The notes below the pieces were generated by a model. It did no database searches, was not told the origin of the DNA, and saw nothing but the letters and a program-made list of their open reading frames with translations. 64,000 nucleotides of DNA from Microbacterium sp. AG1240. Lineage in GTDB: Bacteria; Actinomycetota; Actinomycetes; Actinomycetales; Microbacteriaceae. This document shows, in pieces, positions 28,609-37,656 of this stretch (position 1 is its first letter; the number at the start of each line of letters is the position of its first letter). The stretch lies in NCBI RefSeq assembly GCF_003635115.1, contig NZ_RBXJ01000002.1:124001-188000 (forward strand). The letters run 5' to 3'. Both the position numbers and the translations under genes were made by a program.

Positions 28609-30183
28609 ATGTCTGATCGTTGGCACCGGGTCTCTGCCGCTCCCACGGCCCCAACCGCGGATGACGGTATCGCTCAGCTGTCGGTCGACGATCTTCTGCG
28701 AGTGGCGACGGATGCGGCCGACCCCGTCGCGCTCGACGAGAAGCTGCGCCAGGCCTACTACTGGATCGTCAATCGCGCGGTGATCTCGCCCTACTACGAC
28801 GTGGAGTTCTCGGTCGGTTCGCCCGTGTCGTTCGAGCTCGGCGACGCCGGGGCGGCGCTGACGCTCCCGACGGACGCGTCGTTCTCCTCCAACGTCCTGC
28901 TGCCGCTGCTGAGCTTCGCCGTGGGCGGGAAGTGCTTGCTGATCGGCGGCCCCGGGCGCGGCAAGACGACGGTCGCCGTTCTCATGGGCGTGATCGCGGG
29001 GTCCACCTCCGAGGAGGTGCGGCGAGGCGTTCAGCAGGGCCAACCGCAGCTGACGGTGAGCGACCTGGTCGGAATCCCGCTGCCTCGCGATCTCGTCAAC
29101 GCCCAGAGCCTCTCCGAGATCCGCATCGCGTGGCGGGAGTGGCTCTCGCGGCCGGTGAAGATCATCGACGAGTACAACCGCATCCCCACGAAGACGCAGT
29201 CGGCCTTGCTCACGATGGTCGCCGAGGGGTACGTCGAGAGTCATGACCAGCTGCGTCGCACGGCCCCCGACTCGGGTGTGGAGAGCTGGTTCTTCACCGC
29301 GAACGACGACGCCGGCGGTGGAACGTTCCCCGTCATCCAGGCCCTGCGCGATCGGATGGACGTGACGGTGCCGGCGGCGGGGTTCAACAGCCGGTTCTTC
29401 TCGGAACTCGTCACGCGCGTGGAGGCGGGCGAGAAACCCGAGGAGCACGTGCCGGAGGAGATCGTCTTCGCCCCCGAGGAGCAGACGCGCATGCGCGCGG
29501 CGATCCGCGCGGTGCCCATCCCCGCCGCTGTACGCCGACGGCTGGAGTTCTTCCTCGGTCAGTTCGAGTTCGTCCAGCAGGGCGGGAGGCGCTTCGAATA
29601 CCGGACGAAAGACACCGTCACCACTGCCGGTGGCCGCGTGGGCGAGGCGATCGAGGCCAACAGCGGCGCCGATCTCGCAGTCGACCTCGGCTCGCAGACC
29701 CTCAACGGCCTGTCGGTGCGGTCGCTGCAGACCCTCGTGGTCTACGCGAAGGCCGTGGCGTGGTTCCGCGGGCGAGGGGAGGTCGGGCTCGACGACGTTG
29801 CCGCGGTGCTCCCGTTCGTGCTGCGGGGGAAGCTCCTGCCCCACACCACCCATCCGCGCTTCGACGTCGGAGCGGAGCGCGAGCTGCTCACCGATACGGC
29901 CAGCTGGCTCGCCGACCTCTTCGCCGTGTCGTGCAGGCAGTACGACGCCCTCGGTCGCGATGACGCCGATCCGATCGCCGACCTACTCGACCAGCTCGAT
30001 CGCGGACTCGACGGGGTGTCGCGCGTCGACGCCCAGCGTCGCCTGACCGAGGTCGAGGGGCTCATCCGCCGCATCGCTGCGACCGGGAAGCTCTACGGCC
30101 GTGACTTCGACGACCTGACGGCTCTGAAGTACCTCCACCAGCGCTACAGCGCCTACCTCCGCTGGGCCGAAGAGTCGCGATGA
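28609..30183 (+). CDS. MoxR-type AAA+ ATPase of an uncharacterised VWA cassette
   Basis: This 524-residue AAA+ protein has Walker A GGPGRGKTT (about residues 112-120), Walker B VKIIDEYNRIPTKTQSALLTMV (the MoxR-like form IIDEyNR), and sensor-like WFFTANDDAGGGTFPVIQALRDRMD. MoxR ATPases work with VWA partners to remodel or insert cofactors into target proteins. Here a VWA protein is encoded two genes downstream. The 90-residue N-terminal extension and a C-terminal extension of about 220 residues are longer than in most MoxR proteins. It overlaps the next gene by four bases. Confidence 0.85.
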   Translation: MSDRWHRVSAAPTAPTADDGIAQLSVDDLLRVATDAADPVALDEKLRQAYYWIVNRAVISPYYDVEFSVGSPVSFELGDAGAALTLPTDASFSSNVLLPLLSFAVGGKCLLIGGPGRGKTTVAVLMGVIAGSTSEEVRRGVQQGQPQLTVSDLVGIPLPRDLVNAQSLSEIRIAWREWLSRPVKIIDEYNRIPTKTQSALLTMVAEGYVESHDQLRRTAPDSGVESWFFTANDDAGGGTFPVIQALRDRMDVTVPAAGFNSRFFSELVTRVEAGEKPEEHVPEEIVFAPEEQTRMRAAIRAVPIPAAVRRRLEFFLGQFEFVQQGGRRFEYRTKDTVTTAGGRVGEAIEANSGADLAVDLGSQTLNGLSVRSLQTLVVYAKAVAWFRGRGEVGLDDVAAVLPFVLRGKLLPHTTHPRFDVGAERELLTDTASWLADLFAVSCRQYDALGRDDADPIADLLDQLDRGLDGVSRVDAQRRLTEVEGLIRRIAATGKLYGRDFDDLTALKYLHQRYSAYLRWAEESR

Positions 30184-30899
30184 TCGGCTGGCCGCGGCAC
30201 CTCGCCGACGATGCGTCCGATCCCGGTGTCGGCGACGCTCCCCTCGTCGACGGGGTCGATCTCGACACCGTCGCGGCGAACGTCGCCCGCCTCGGCGGGA
30301 ACGCCGACCGGTTCGCTCGCCGGCTGTCCGCCGCTCTCGCGGCCGGACCGGGCGATGCCGAGGTCGCACGCGCCGCGATCGCCCTGTCCGCGTGGCGCGC
30401 GGGTGCCCTCGCGCTCCGCGACGACGCCCTGGTTCGCCTCCGCACGCTCGCGGGCCGTCGCGACACACGGGCCGTCGCCGGGGGCGCGCTCGGTCTCGAC
30501 CCCGAGACGGTGCCGGAGTTCCTCGCGCGCCAGGCCGAGGATCGGTTCTGGTGGCCCGAGCGCGCGCGATGGAACGGCTACGTCTGCGCGGTCGGTGGTT
30601 TCGCCGGGCTCGGTGGGACGTGGATCGAGCCCCCCACCGACCCCCGCACGCTGCAGCCCATCGTCGCGCGACCCGCGGACGGGCCGCCGGTCGCCGCGGT
30701 CGCCGCATCCGGACCCTCGGCATTCGCTGTGCGTACCGGGGGAACCTGGTGGCGGGTCGACGCGGACGTATGGGGTTCGCGGGTGACGCGCACCGGTGAC
30801 ACCCCCACGCCCTCCGCCGCGGTGCGCACCGCCCGCGTGTCGCTGGTCACCCGCCCCGACAGCTATCTCGCGTGGGTGCACGTGCGGGAGAGCGCGTGA
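30180..30899 (+). CDS. Uncharacterised protein, second gene of the MoxR/VWA cassette
   Basis: This 239-residue, probably soluble protein has an Ala-rich helical N-terminal part (about residues 25-110) and a beta-rich C-terminal part with many Trp (RFWWPERARWNGYV, GTWWRVDADVWG, SYLAWVHV). I recognise no domain. It overlaps the MoxR gene by four bases (ATGA) and the VWA gene by four (GTGA), so all three should be made in fixed proportion. A role as adaptor between ATPase and VWA protein is a guess. Confidence 0.7.
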   Translation: MIGWPRHLADDASDPGVGDAPLVDGVDLDTVAANVARLGGNADRFARRLSAALAAGPGDAEVARAAIALSAWRAGALALRDDALVRLRTLAGRRDTRAVAGGALGLDPETVPEFLARQAEDRFWWPERARWNGYVCAVGGFAGLGGTWIEPPTDPRTLQPIVARPADGPPVAAVAASGPSAFAVRTGGTWWRVDADVWGSRVTRTGDTPTPSAAVRTARVSLVTRPDSYLAWVHVRESA

Positions 30900-32728
30900 G
30901 ACCCGCCGCGGCAGTGCCCCTCGACGCGCAGGCTCGGGAGGCATGGGAGGCGGCCAAGCGCACCTGGGGGGTGCGGATGAGTGACGTGCGGCTGGTGCCC
31001 GGCGAGGGTGACCGCGCCGGCTCGTTCGCGTGGTTCTCCTTCCCGCCGGCCGTGTCGGTGGACCCGGCGATGGTCGCGTCGGTGGGGGTCGATGGCGAGA
31101 TCGAGAGCGTCTTCGCGCACGAGCTCGGTCATCACGTGCTCGCGCCGAGCACTCGCGTCGACGGGCTCAAGATCCGCCATCAGATGGCGCGGGCCCTTCA
31201 GGCGTCGGGGGCTTGCCAGGTGCGGGCCGACGACGCCGCCTACCTCGCCAACATGTGGAACGACCTGCTGGTCAACGCGCGCCTCGCTCTGCTGCAGCAC
31301 CGTCGTGCCGCGAGCGAGCCCGGCATCGTGCGGGCGATGCGCATCACCACACGACCCGGCTTCGACAGCGGCGACCGGCTGTGGTGGGTGTACCGGCGCA
31401 CCTACGAGCTCGTCTGGCAGCTCGTGCCCGGTGCGCTCTGCCCGGCCGTTCCGCCGCCGCCGCCGGTGATCGCGCCCGCGCGATCGGCCGAGGAGGTGCC
31501 GTTGTCGAAGATCCCCGAGCGCTTCCGCGAGCGCGAGATCGCCCTGCGCGAGGCGCGGGCGGCGGCGGCGCAGGCGGCACGCGCCCTCGACGCGGTCATC
31601 GTCTCGCGGCCGGAGCTCGACGCCGACCTCGCGGCGGGCCTCGTGCGCACCTTCTCCTCCGACCCCGTGGGTGGGGCGCTGCGCTTCGGGATACTCGCCG
31701 CGCCCTACCTCGTGGAGGCCGAGCGCGCCGCGTCCGACGACGTCGGCACGTCCCGCTCGATGGCCGGTCGCCCGTGCGCGGCGGACGGGTCCGCACCGAC
31801 GGCGGCTGAGCTCGGACGCGTGCTCGCGGACGGACGGATGCGGGGAGCCATTCCGGGGCGCGATGGCACCCCCGTCGAGGAGGGCGGCTCCGGTGCACAG
31901 GGATTCGGCGTCGCGGAGACGCTCGCGCTCTACGAGACCGCCGACGAGGACGCGGTGCTGGCGGCCTATTACCGCGCCGAGGCCGCACCCTGGGTGCGGC
32001 CGTACACCCAGCGGGCGCCGGCGAAGCCCGACGCGGGGCTCCCCGGTCCGCTGGCCGTGTGGGAGGTGGGCGACGACCTCGCCGACATCGACTGGCCGGC
32101 GAGCCTCGGTGTCGCGCCCCAGGTCGTACCCGGTGTCACCACCCGGCAGCGAACCTGGCTCGACGACGACCCGATCCCCGCGGAGACCGGCCTCGAACTC
32201 GACCTCTACATCGACTCGTCGGGGTCGATGCCCGACCCCCGGCGCGGCTCGCCGGCGGTGCTCGCCGGCACGATCCTCGCGCTGTCGGTGCTGCGCGGCG
32301 GCGGTCGGGTGCGGGTGTCGAGCTTCTCCGGCACCGGGCAGGTGGCCGGATCCCCCCGGTTCACGCGGGATCACGTCGCGATCGTCCGAGACCTGACCAC
32401 GTCGTTCCGCGGCGGCACGTCCTTTCCCCTCGACCTCTATGGTGAGCGCTACGCGGGGGCGCGCGCCTGCGATCCCGCGATACGCCGCCACGTCGTGGTG
32501 CTCTCGGACGACGGCCTGATGTCGATGTTCGGCGTCGGCAACGAGCCTTACGCCGATACCGCGGCCGCGGTGCGCCGCGCGCTGACGACGGCGACGCTCG
32601 TGCTGCTCGACCCCCGGCGGCAGGTCGCGGGGGCCGCCGCTCGCGCCGGCTACGACGTCGTATACCTCGACGACATGAACGCGGCTCCCGCGGCATGCGC
32701 GCGGCTCGCGGAGGTGCTGCATGGCTGA
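30896..32728 (+). CDS. Zincin-like metallopeptidase motif fused to a VWA domain
   Basis: This 610-residue protein carries two separable modules. Near the N-terminus H75-E-L-G-H79-H is an HExxH zinc-peptidase motif in EIESVFAHELGHHVLAP. The C-terminal part (about residues 430-605) is a von Willebrand A domain with a complete MIDAS: D440-SSGSM, the Thr in FRGGTSF, and the Asp in VLSDDGLMS. Between them is a low-complexity Ala/Arg helical region. The layout recalls DUF2201-type metallopeptidase-VWA proteins encoded beside MoxR ATPases. It starts at GTG 30896, overlapping the previous stop. Confidence 0.82.
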   Translation: MRPAAAVPLDAQAREAWEAAKRTWGVRMSDVRLVPGEGDRAGSFAWFSFPPAVSVDPAMVASVGVDGEIESVFAHELGHHVLAPSTRVDGLKIRHQMARALQASGACQVRADDAAYLANMWNDLLVNARLALLQHRRAASEPGIVRAMRITTRPGFDSGDRLWWVYRRTYELVWQLVPGALCPAVPPPPPVIAPARSAEEVPLSKIPERFREREIALREARAAAAQAARALDAVIVSRPELDADLAAGLVRTFSSDPVGGALRFGILAAPYLVEAERAASDDVGTSRSMAGRPCAADGSAPTAAELGRVLADGRMRGAIPGRDGTPVEEGGSGAQGFGVAETLALYETADEDAVLAAYYRAEAAPWVRPYTQRAPAKPDAGLPGPLAVWEVGDDLADIDWPASLGVAPQVVPGVTTRQRTWLDDDPIPAETGLELDLYIDSSGSMPDPRRGSPAVLAGTILALSVLRGGGRVRVSSFSGTGQVAGSPRFTRDHVAIVRDLTTSFRGGTSFPLDLYGERYAGARACDPAIRRHVVVLSDDGLMSMFGVGNEPYADTAAAVRRALTTATLVLLDPRRQVAGAAARAGYDVVYLDDMNAAPAACARLAEVLHG

Positions 32729-33347
32729 CCCGATCGACGACACGCTCTCGCGGGCGCTGACGATGTGGGCCGAGCGCGGGGGAGAGGCCGACGTCGCGTG
32801 GGCGGACGCCGTGCCCGGTCCGGGGCTCGACGAGGTCGCCGCGCGTCTCACCACCGCGCCCCGCGCGTTCCTCGACGACGGGGTCTCGATCGAGGCCCTC
32901 GCCGGCGACGTGCTGGGCCCCCCGGCCCTGGGGTGCCTTGCGTTCGCCACCGAGCCGCGTGTGCGTACCGCGGCCGCTCTCGCCCTGTGGCTGATCGCGA
33001 GCGAGGCGGTCGTGGGCGCCTACTCGACGCCGCTGCGCCCCGACCGCTCGGCCCTCGCCGTCGACGCACTCGCCCTGCGCCTCGCACCTGTCGTCGACCC
33101 TCTCGACTGGCTCTCGGACGACGACCGACGCGAGGAGGCTGCGCGGACGTTCCTCCTCTGGGCGGGCTTCCTGCCCGCGGGCGAGGACACGGTGACCGCT
33201 CGAGCCCTCCTGGCCGCGCGAGACTCGTTGCAGCGCGATCGAGCGCTCGCCGAGGCGTTCGAAGAGCACCGGCACCGGGCTGAGGTCGCCCGCCGGTTGG
33301 CCGACGCCCGTGCGAAGGAAGCGGCGGCGAGGTACTCCTCTGAATGA
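32721..33347 (+). CDS. Uncharacterised protein, fourth gene of the MoxR/VWA cassette
   Basis: This 208-residue protein is mostly helical, rich in Ala, Leu, Asp and Arg, with LGCLAFATEPRVRTAAALALWLIASEAVVG in the middle and a strongly charged helical C-terminus (LAEAFEEHRHRAEVARRLADARAKEAAARY). No membrane segment or known domain is clear. Its start overlaps the VWA gene by eight bases, so it belongs to the cassette. A scaffold or regulator role is possible but not shown. Confidence 0.65.
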   Translation: MADPIDDTLSRALTMWAERGGEADVAWADAVPGPGLDEVAARLTTAPRAFLDDGVSIEALAGDVLGPPALGCLAFATEPRVRTAAALALWLIASEAVVGAYSTPLRPDRSALAVDALALRLAPVVDPLDWLSDDDRREEAARTFLLWAGFLPAGEDTVTARALLAARDSLQRDRALAEAFEEHRHRAEVARRLADARAKEAAARYSSE

Positions 33348-34698
33348 GACCGACGATGCCGACGCGCGCGAGTCGCTGACCCTCGGCGAGTACGCCCCGG
33401 GCGCGGCGGCCGTGCTCCGCGACGAGGAGCGCTGGCCCACTCTCGACGACGAGGGCCGTGCGCAGCTCGCGCGGTGGCGGCAGCATCCGGATGCCCCCCG
33501 CTGGGTGCACGCGACGGGCGACCGGCTCACCGCGGAACAGGTCGAGCGGGTGCGGCATCCCCTCCCGCGCGACGGATGGCTCGACGAGCACCTCGCGACA
33601 GCGCGCCGGCTGATCCGGTACCGCGGGATGACGGGGCTGGAGCGACTCGAAGACTTCCCGACCGTCTCGCGCACCGATCTGGTCGATGACCTCGCGGGCT
33701 TCGTGCCGCTCGACGCCGACCTCGACCGGATGCTGCACGGCACCAGTTCCGGGTCGACCGGCGCCGCGCTCCTCATCCCCGACGACGTCGAGGAGGTGGC
33801 CCGCGGATTCCATCTGCTCGCCGATCTCGTACGCGGTGCCGGTGTCGATTGGCAGCCCGACGCCGGGCGGTTCGCCCTGGTGAACCTCGTGCACCAGAGC
33901 CAGGCGTTCACGTACCTGTCGCTGGTGAGCTCGTTCTCGCACCGCCCGATGGCGCGGCTCAACCTGCACCCGAGCGCCTGGCGCGACGCGGGCTCACGCG
34001 CGCGCTTCCTCGCCGACGCCGACCCGCAGGTGATCTCGGGGCACCCGACGAGCCTCGACGAACTGCTCTCCTCCGACCTCCTGCCCGCGGTGCGGCCGCT
34101 GGCCGTCTTCTCGGGGGCGATGGCACTCGCCGCCCCGTTGCGCGCTCGGCTCGAGAAGGCGTTCGGCTGTCCGGTGTTCGATGTCTACGGTCTGCACGAG
34201 ACGCGCCCGATCGCCATGCGCACCGACGACGGTCCGTTCCGGGTGCTCGACCGGCGGGTGCATGTCGAGGTGCTGGGCCCCGATGATCGACCGGTCGCCG
34301 AGGGCGAGACCGGCGAGATCGTGGTGACGGCGGGAGAGAACGCGCTCCTGCCCCTCGTGCGCTATCGCACCGGCGACGTGGGACGACTGGTCGCGCTCCC
34401 GGGCGGTGCACGGGGGATCGCCGATCTCGAGGGGCGCGCGCACGTCGTCTTCCGTGCCTCCGACGGGCGAGCGGTGCCGAGTGTCGACCTCACCCAGCAG
34501 CTGCAGGCGCACGGCGCGCGGGGCTGGGCGGTCGAGCAGGCGTGCGACGGCACACTGTCCGCGACCATCGCCGGTGGCGACGAGCGGGCGATTCACCGGG
34601 CGCTGCACGCGCTCCTCGGACAACCGGTCGCCGTGCGCCGCGTCGAGCGGGTGGGCGACCTCGGCGAGGGGAAGCCTCGCCGGTACGTCGTTCGCTGA
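33310..34698 (+). CDS. Adenylate-forming ligase (PaaK/CapK-like)
   Basis: This 462-residue protein belongs to the ANL superfamily, closest to phenylacetate-CoA ligase/CapK-type enzymes. It has the P-loop LHGTSSGSTGAALLIP, VISGHPTSLDELL, YGLHETRPIAM and LVRYRTGDVGRL. The C-terminal part ends VGDLGEGKPRRYVV with a Lys at the catalytic position. The start is uncertain: GTG 33310 overlaps the previous gene by 38 bases, while a CTG at 33340 has a better-spaced GAGG. It is the last overlapping gene of the cassette; the substrate is unknown. Confidence 0.8.
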   Translation: MRRKRRRGTPLNETDDADARESLTLGEYAPGAAAVLRDEERWPTLDDEGRAQLARWRQHPDAPRWVHATGDRLTAEQVERVRHPLPRDGWLDEHLATARRLIRYRGMTGLERLEDFPTVSRTDLVDDLAGFVPLDADLDRMLHGTSSGSTGAALLIPDDVEEVARGFHLLADLVRGAGVDWQPDAGRFALVNLVHQSQAFTYLSLVSSFSHRPMARLNLHPSAWRDAGSRARFLADADPQVISGHPTSLDELLSSDLLPAVRPLAVFSGAMALAAPLRARLEKAFGCPVFDVYGLHETRPIAMRTDDGPFRVLDRRVHVEVLGPDDRPVAEGETGEIVVTAGENALLPLVRYRTGDVGRLVALPGGARGIADLEGRAHVVFRASDGRAVPSVDLTQQLQAHGARGWAVEQACDGTLSATIAGGDERAIHRALHALLGQPVAVRRVERVGDLGEGKPRRYVVR

Positions 34699-34740
34699 GC
34701 CGGCCTTGTCGCGTTCGGCCCGCGATGCGACCCTGGGCGG

Positions 34741-35562
34741 ATGGATGCGACGGTGACGCACGTCGACGGTCTCGTCGTGCACGAGGTGCCCGGTGACGGA
34801 GGTGCGGTTCTGCTCTGGCACCACGGATCGCCGCAGACCGGCGCGGTGCTGCCGCCCGTGCTCGATGCGGCCCGCGCCCGCGGGTGGGGGGTCGTCTCGA
34901 TCGCGCGGCCGGGGTACGGCGGGTCTTCGCGCGCTCTCGGCCGCACCTGCGCCGACGTGGCCACCGGGGTTGCGCGGGTGCTCGCCGTGCGCGGCGCGGA
35001 GCGCGTTGTCAGCGTCGGTGCCTCGGGCGGCGGCCCGCACGCGCTCGCGTGCGCCGCGGCGATGCCCGAGCGTGTCGTCGCCGTGGTGGCCTTCGCCTCG
35101 CCCGCTCCGTTCGTCGCCGACGACGGATGGTTCGAGGGGATGCGGGCACCGGGCGCGCTGCGTGCGGCGACGCAAGGCGAAGGTGCTCGTGCGCACTTCG
35201 CCGAGACCGACGAGTTCGACCCGGCCCAGTTCGTCGCCGCGGACTTCGCCGCCCTGGAGGGGCCGTGGGGGAGCATGGGGCGCGATGCGGGGATGGCCGA
35301 GCGGGACGGGCCGTGGGGCCTCATCGACGACGACCTCGCCTTCACCCGGCCGTGGGGGTTCGCTCTTTCCGACATCGCCGTCCCGGCGCTGATCTACCAG
35401 GGCGACGCCGATCGCGTCATCCCCCCGCACCACGCGCGGTCGATCGCGGCCGCGGTGCCGGGTGCCGACCTCCGCGAGGTGGCCGGCGCCGGACACGTCT
35501 CGATCCTCGAGCGTCTGCCCGAGGCGCTCGAGCGGGTGGCCCGCAGCATCCCGAGACCCTGA
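34741..35562 (+). CDS. Alpha/beta hydrolase
   Basis: This 273-residue alpha/beta hydrolase has LLWHHGSPQTGAVLPP for the oxyanion loop, the nucleophile elbow VGASGGGPHAL, the acid Asp in YQGDADRVIPPHHA and the His in AGAGHVSIL. It resembles proline-iminopeptidase or epoxide-hydrolase-like enzymes; the substrate is unknown. It starts 42 bases after the ligase gene and 12 bases before glsA. It may be read together with the MoxR cassette. Confidence 0.85.
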   Translation: MDATVTHVDGLVVHEVPGDGGAVLLWHHGSPQTGAVLPPVLDAARARGWGVVSIARPGYGGSSRALGRTCADVATGVARVLAVRGAERVVSVGASGGGPHALACAAAMPERVVAVVAFASPAPFVADDGWFEGMRAPGALRAATQGEGARAHFAETDEFDPAQFVAADFAALEGPWGSMGRDAGMAERDGPWGLIDDDLAFTRPWGFALSDIAVPALIYQGDADRVIPPHHARSIAAAVPGADLREVAGAGHVSILERLPEALERVARSIPRP

Positions 35563-35574
35563 CAGTCTGGGGGG

Positions 35575-36513
35575 ATGAGTCCCGCAGACCCCCGCGCGTA
35601 CGACCTCGAGGCGCTCCGCGAGCGCGTCCTGCCCGAGACGGGGGGAGCGGTCGACGAGAGCATCCCGCAGCTCGCCGACGCCGGCCCCGACCTGTGCGGC
35701 ATCGCCGTCGTGCTCGACGACGGAACGGTGCGCGCGAGCGCGCAGGCCGATGTCGCGTTCGGCGTGCAGTCGGCGGTGAAGCCGTTCCTCTTCGCGCTCG
35801 CGCTGCTCGACACCGACGGCGAGGCGCTCGACCGCATCGGCATCGAGCCGACCGGCGAGGCGTTCGATGCCATCAAGCTCGAGAGTCATACCGGGCGTCC
35901 GCCGAACCCGATGGTCAACGCCGGTGCGCTCCTGACGGCGGCCCTCGTCGACGGCGACGATCCCGACGCGCGCACCGAACGGATCGTTCGGGGCCTGTCG
36001 GCCTTCGCCGGTCGCGATCTCGAGATCGACGACGAGGTCGCGCGCTCCGAGCACCTGCTGGGCGACCGCAATCATGCCCTGGCGCACCTCATGCGGGCGG
36101 AAGGCACCCTGAAGGTGGGAGCCGACGATGCGGTCGCCGTCTACGCCCGGGCCTGCGCGGTGCTGGTCGACGCGCAGACGCTCGCCGTCATGGGCGCAAC
36201 CCTCGCGCTCGGCGGGGTCAACCCCGTCACGGGTGAGAGGGTCGTGCCGACGCGCGTCGCCCGCGACGTGGTGTCGGTGATGGCCACGTGCGGGGTCTAC
36301 GACGGCTCGGGGCGGTGGATGCGCGCCGTCGGCGTGCCCGCGAAATCGAGCGTGTCGGGGGCCATCGTGCTGTCGGTGCCCGGGCTTCTGGGGGCCGCGG
36401 TCGTGAGCCCGCCGCTCGACGAGCAGGGCACCAGCGTGCGCGGCCGCGTCGTCAGCGAACGCCTGTCGGCCGACCTGGGGCTGCACGTCTTCGGGGTTCC
36501 GGCCGGCGGCTGA
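35575..36513 (+). CDS. glsA: Glutaminase GlsA
   Basis: This enzyme hydrolyses glutamine to glutamate and ammonia. The 312-residue protein has the beta-lactamase-like fold with the SxxK motif in VQSAVKPFLF, NPMVNAGALL, and the C-terminal GVYDGSGRWMRAVGVPAKSSVSG segment. The length fits the bacterial enzyme. A weak -10-like CAGTCT ends 6 bases before ATG 35575. The preceding hydrolase gene ends 12 bases upstream. Confidence 0.93.
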   Translation: MSPADPRAYDLEALRERVLPETGGAVDESIPQLADAGPDLCGIAVVLDDGTVRASAQADVAFGVQSAVKPFLFALALLDTDGEALDRIGIEPTGEAFDAIKLESHTGRPPNPMVNAGALLTAALVDGDDPDARTERIVRGLSAFAGRDLEIDDEVARSEHLLGDRNHALAHLMRAEGTLKVGADDAVAVYARACAVLVDAQTLAVMGATLALGGVNPVTGERVVPTRVARDVVSVMATCGVYDGSGRWMRAVGVPAKSSVSGAIVLSVPGLLGAAVVSPPLDEQGTSVRGRVVSERLSADLGLHVFGVPAGG

Positions 36514-36591
36514 TCGTCCCGAGCATCGTTATCGCTCTGTTGCGCGGAGGCCTTCGCGGCACGTTTAGCGTGGAACGAGGGGGGTGCGCCG

Positions 36592-37605
36592 ATGCGTCGA
36601 GGGTCGGTCATCGCGACGGTGTGCGCTGTCGCGGGAATGCTGCTGCTGAGCGGATGCGGGGGCGCGCCGGGCATCGCGCCCGAGCCGCGGGACGAGGCGA
36701 GCATCGTCGACGAGATGGTCTGCGCCGACGCCCTGGGTGAGGCCGAGGGGTCTGCGACGCCGGGCATCGTCCCCGCCGGATTCGCTCTCGTCGCGGTGTA
36801 CCGCTGCGGCCCGTTCGCGACGCGCGAGCTGGACGGCGGCGTCGTCTGGTCGGGCACCCTCGTCGAGCGCTTCGAGGGAGATCTCGCACCGCTCCTCTCG
36901 GAGCTCGGTGCGCCGAGCGACCCGCGCTGGTTCGGGGCCTGCGCGGCGAGCATGGTCATCGCGCCCGACCTGTGGGCCGAGGACGCCGCCGGCCGGTTCG
37001 TGCGCCTGTCGTACCCGTCGACCGGGTGCAGCCAGCCGAAGGTCGACGCCGTCGACGGGCAGCTCGCGCGGCTCGTCGTCGCCGACGAGGTCTTCACGCC
37101 CCTGTCGATCTTCTCGATGCCCGAGGCCGTCGCCGCGGGGTGCGAGACGCGTGCGAGCGTCACCGTGCTGAATGTGCTGACCTCCGACCTCGAGACCCCG
37201 CGCGCCGCGCCGGCCGGCGAGAGCATCGCGACGATCCCGCACGACCCTCCGGCGCTCCCCGTCGCCGCGGACGTGGACGTGGACGGACTGCGCGTGTGCG
37301 TCTACGCCTCCGACACGACGGAGGGCGGCGTGCGCATGATCGGTGACGAGGGGGTCTTCGCGGGCGTTCTCCTTCTGGATGCGGCGGATGCGGCGGCCGC
37401 GCTCGCCGAGGTCTCGGGCGCCGCCGAGGCGAGCGCCCACTGCCCGGAGGTCGCGTCGCGGTTCGTCGTCGCGCAGCCGCTCGGAGCGCGCAGCGGGGCC
37501 GAGGGGTTCACCGTCGAGCTGGACGGCTGCCGCCGGGTGATCGATCCCGCGTTCCGCACCCTCGCAGCATCCGAGATGCTCATCTCGCTCGTGACACCCT
37601 CATGA
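36592..37605 (+). CDS. Secreted lipoprotein of unknown function
   Basis: This 337-residue protein has a lipoprotein signal: MRR, a hydrophobic core, and the lipobox LLLSGC with the lipidated Cys at about residue 22. The mature part is acidic, with several Cys (about eight in all) that could pair outside the cell, and two similar halves are possible around VADEVFTPLS. I recognise no domain. It is alone between glsA and the TetR gene. Confidence 0.75.
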   Translation: MRRGSVIATVCAVAGMLLLSGCGGAPGIAPEPRDEASIVDEMVCADALGEAEGSATPGIVPAGFALVAVYRCGPFATRELDGGVVWSGTLVERFEGDLAPLLSELGAPSDPRWFGACAASMVIAPDLWAEDAAGRFVRLSYPSTGCSQPKVDAVDGQLARLVVADEVFTPLSIFSMPEAVAAGCETRASVTVLNVLTSDLETPRAAPAGESIATIPHDPPALPVAADVDVDGLRVCVYASDTTEGGVRMIGDEGVFAGVLLLDAADAAAALAEVSGAAEASAHCPEVASRFVVAQPLGARSGAEGFTVELDGCRRVIDPAFRTLAASEMLISLVTPS

Positions 37606-37608
37606 CCG

Positions 37609-37629
37609 TTACCTACAGGTTGTAGGTAA
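37609..37629. promoter_or_regulatory. Palindromic operator of the TetR-like regulator
   Basis: TTACCTACA (37609-37617) and TGTAGGTAA (37621-37629) are perfect inverse arms around GGT. A half-site GTGTAGGT (37641-37648) overlaps the -10 box. A bound regulator would block its own promoter. Confidence 0.75.
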
Positions 37630-37643
37630 AAGCCTTCAGGGTG

Positions 37644-37649
37644 TAGGTT
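37644..37649 (+). promoter_or_regulatory. -10 box of the leaderless tetR-SGNH transcript
   Basis: TAGGTT ends 7 bases before ATG 37657 and overlaps the operator half-site. Confidence 0.5.
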
Positions 37650-37656
37650 CGGGTGC

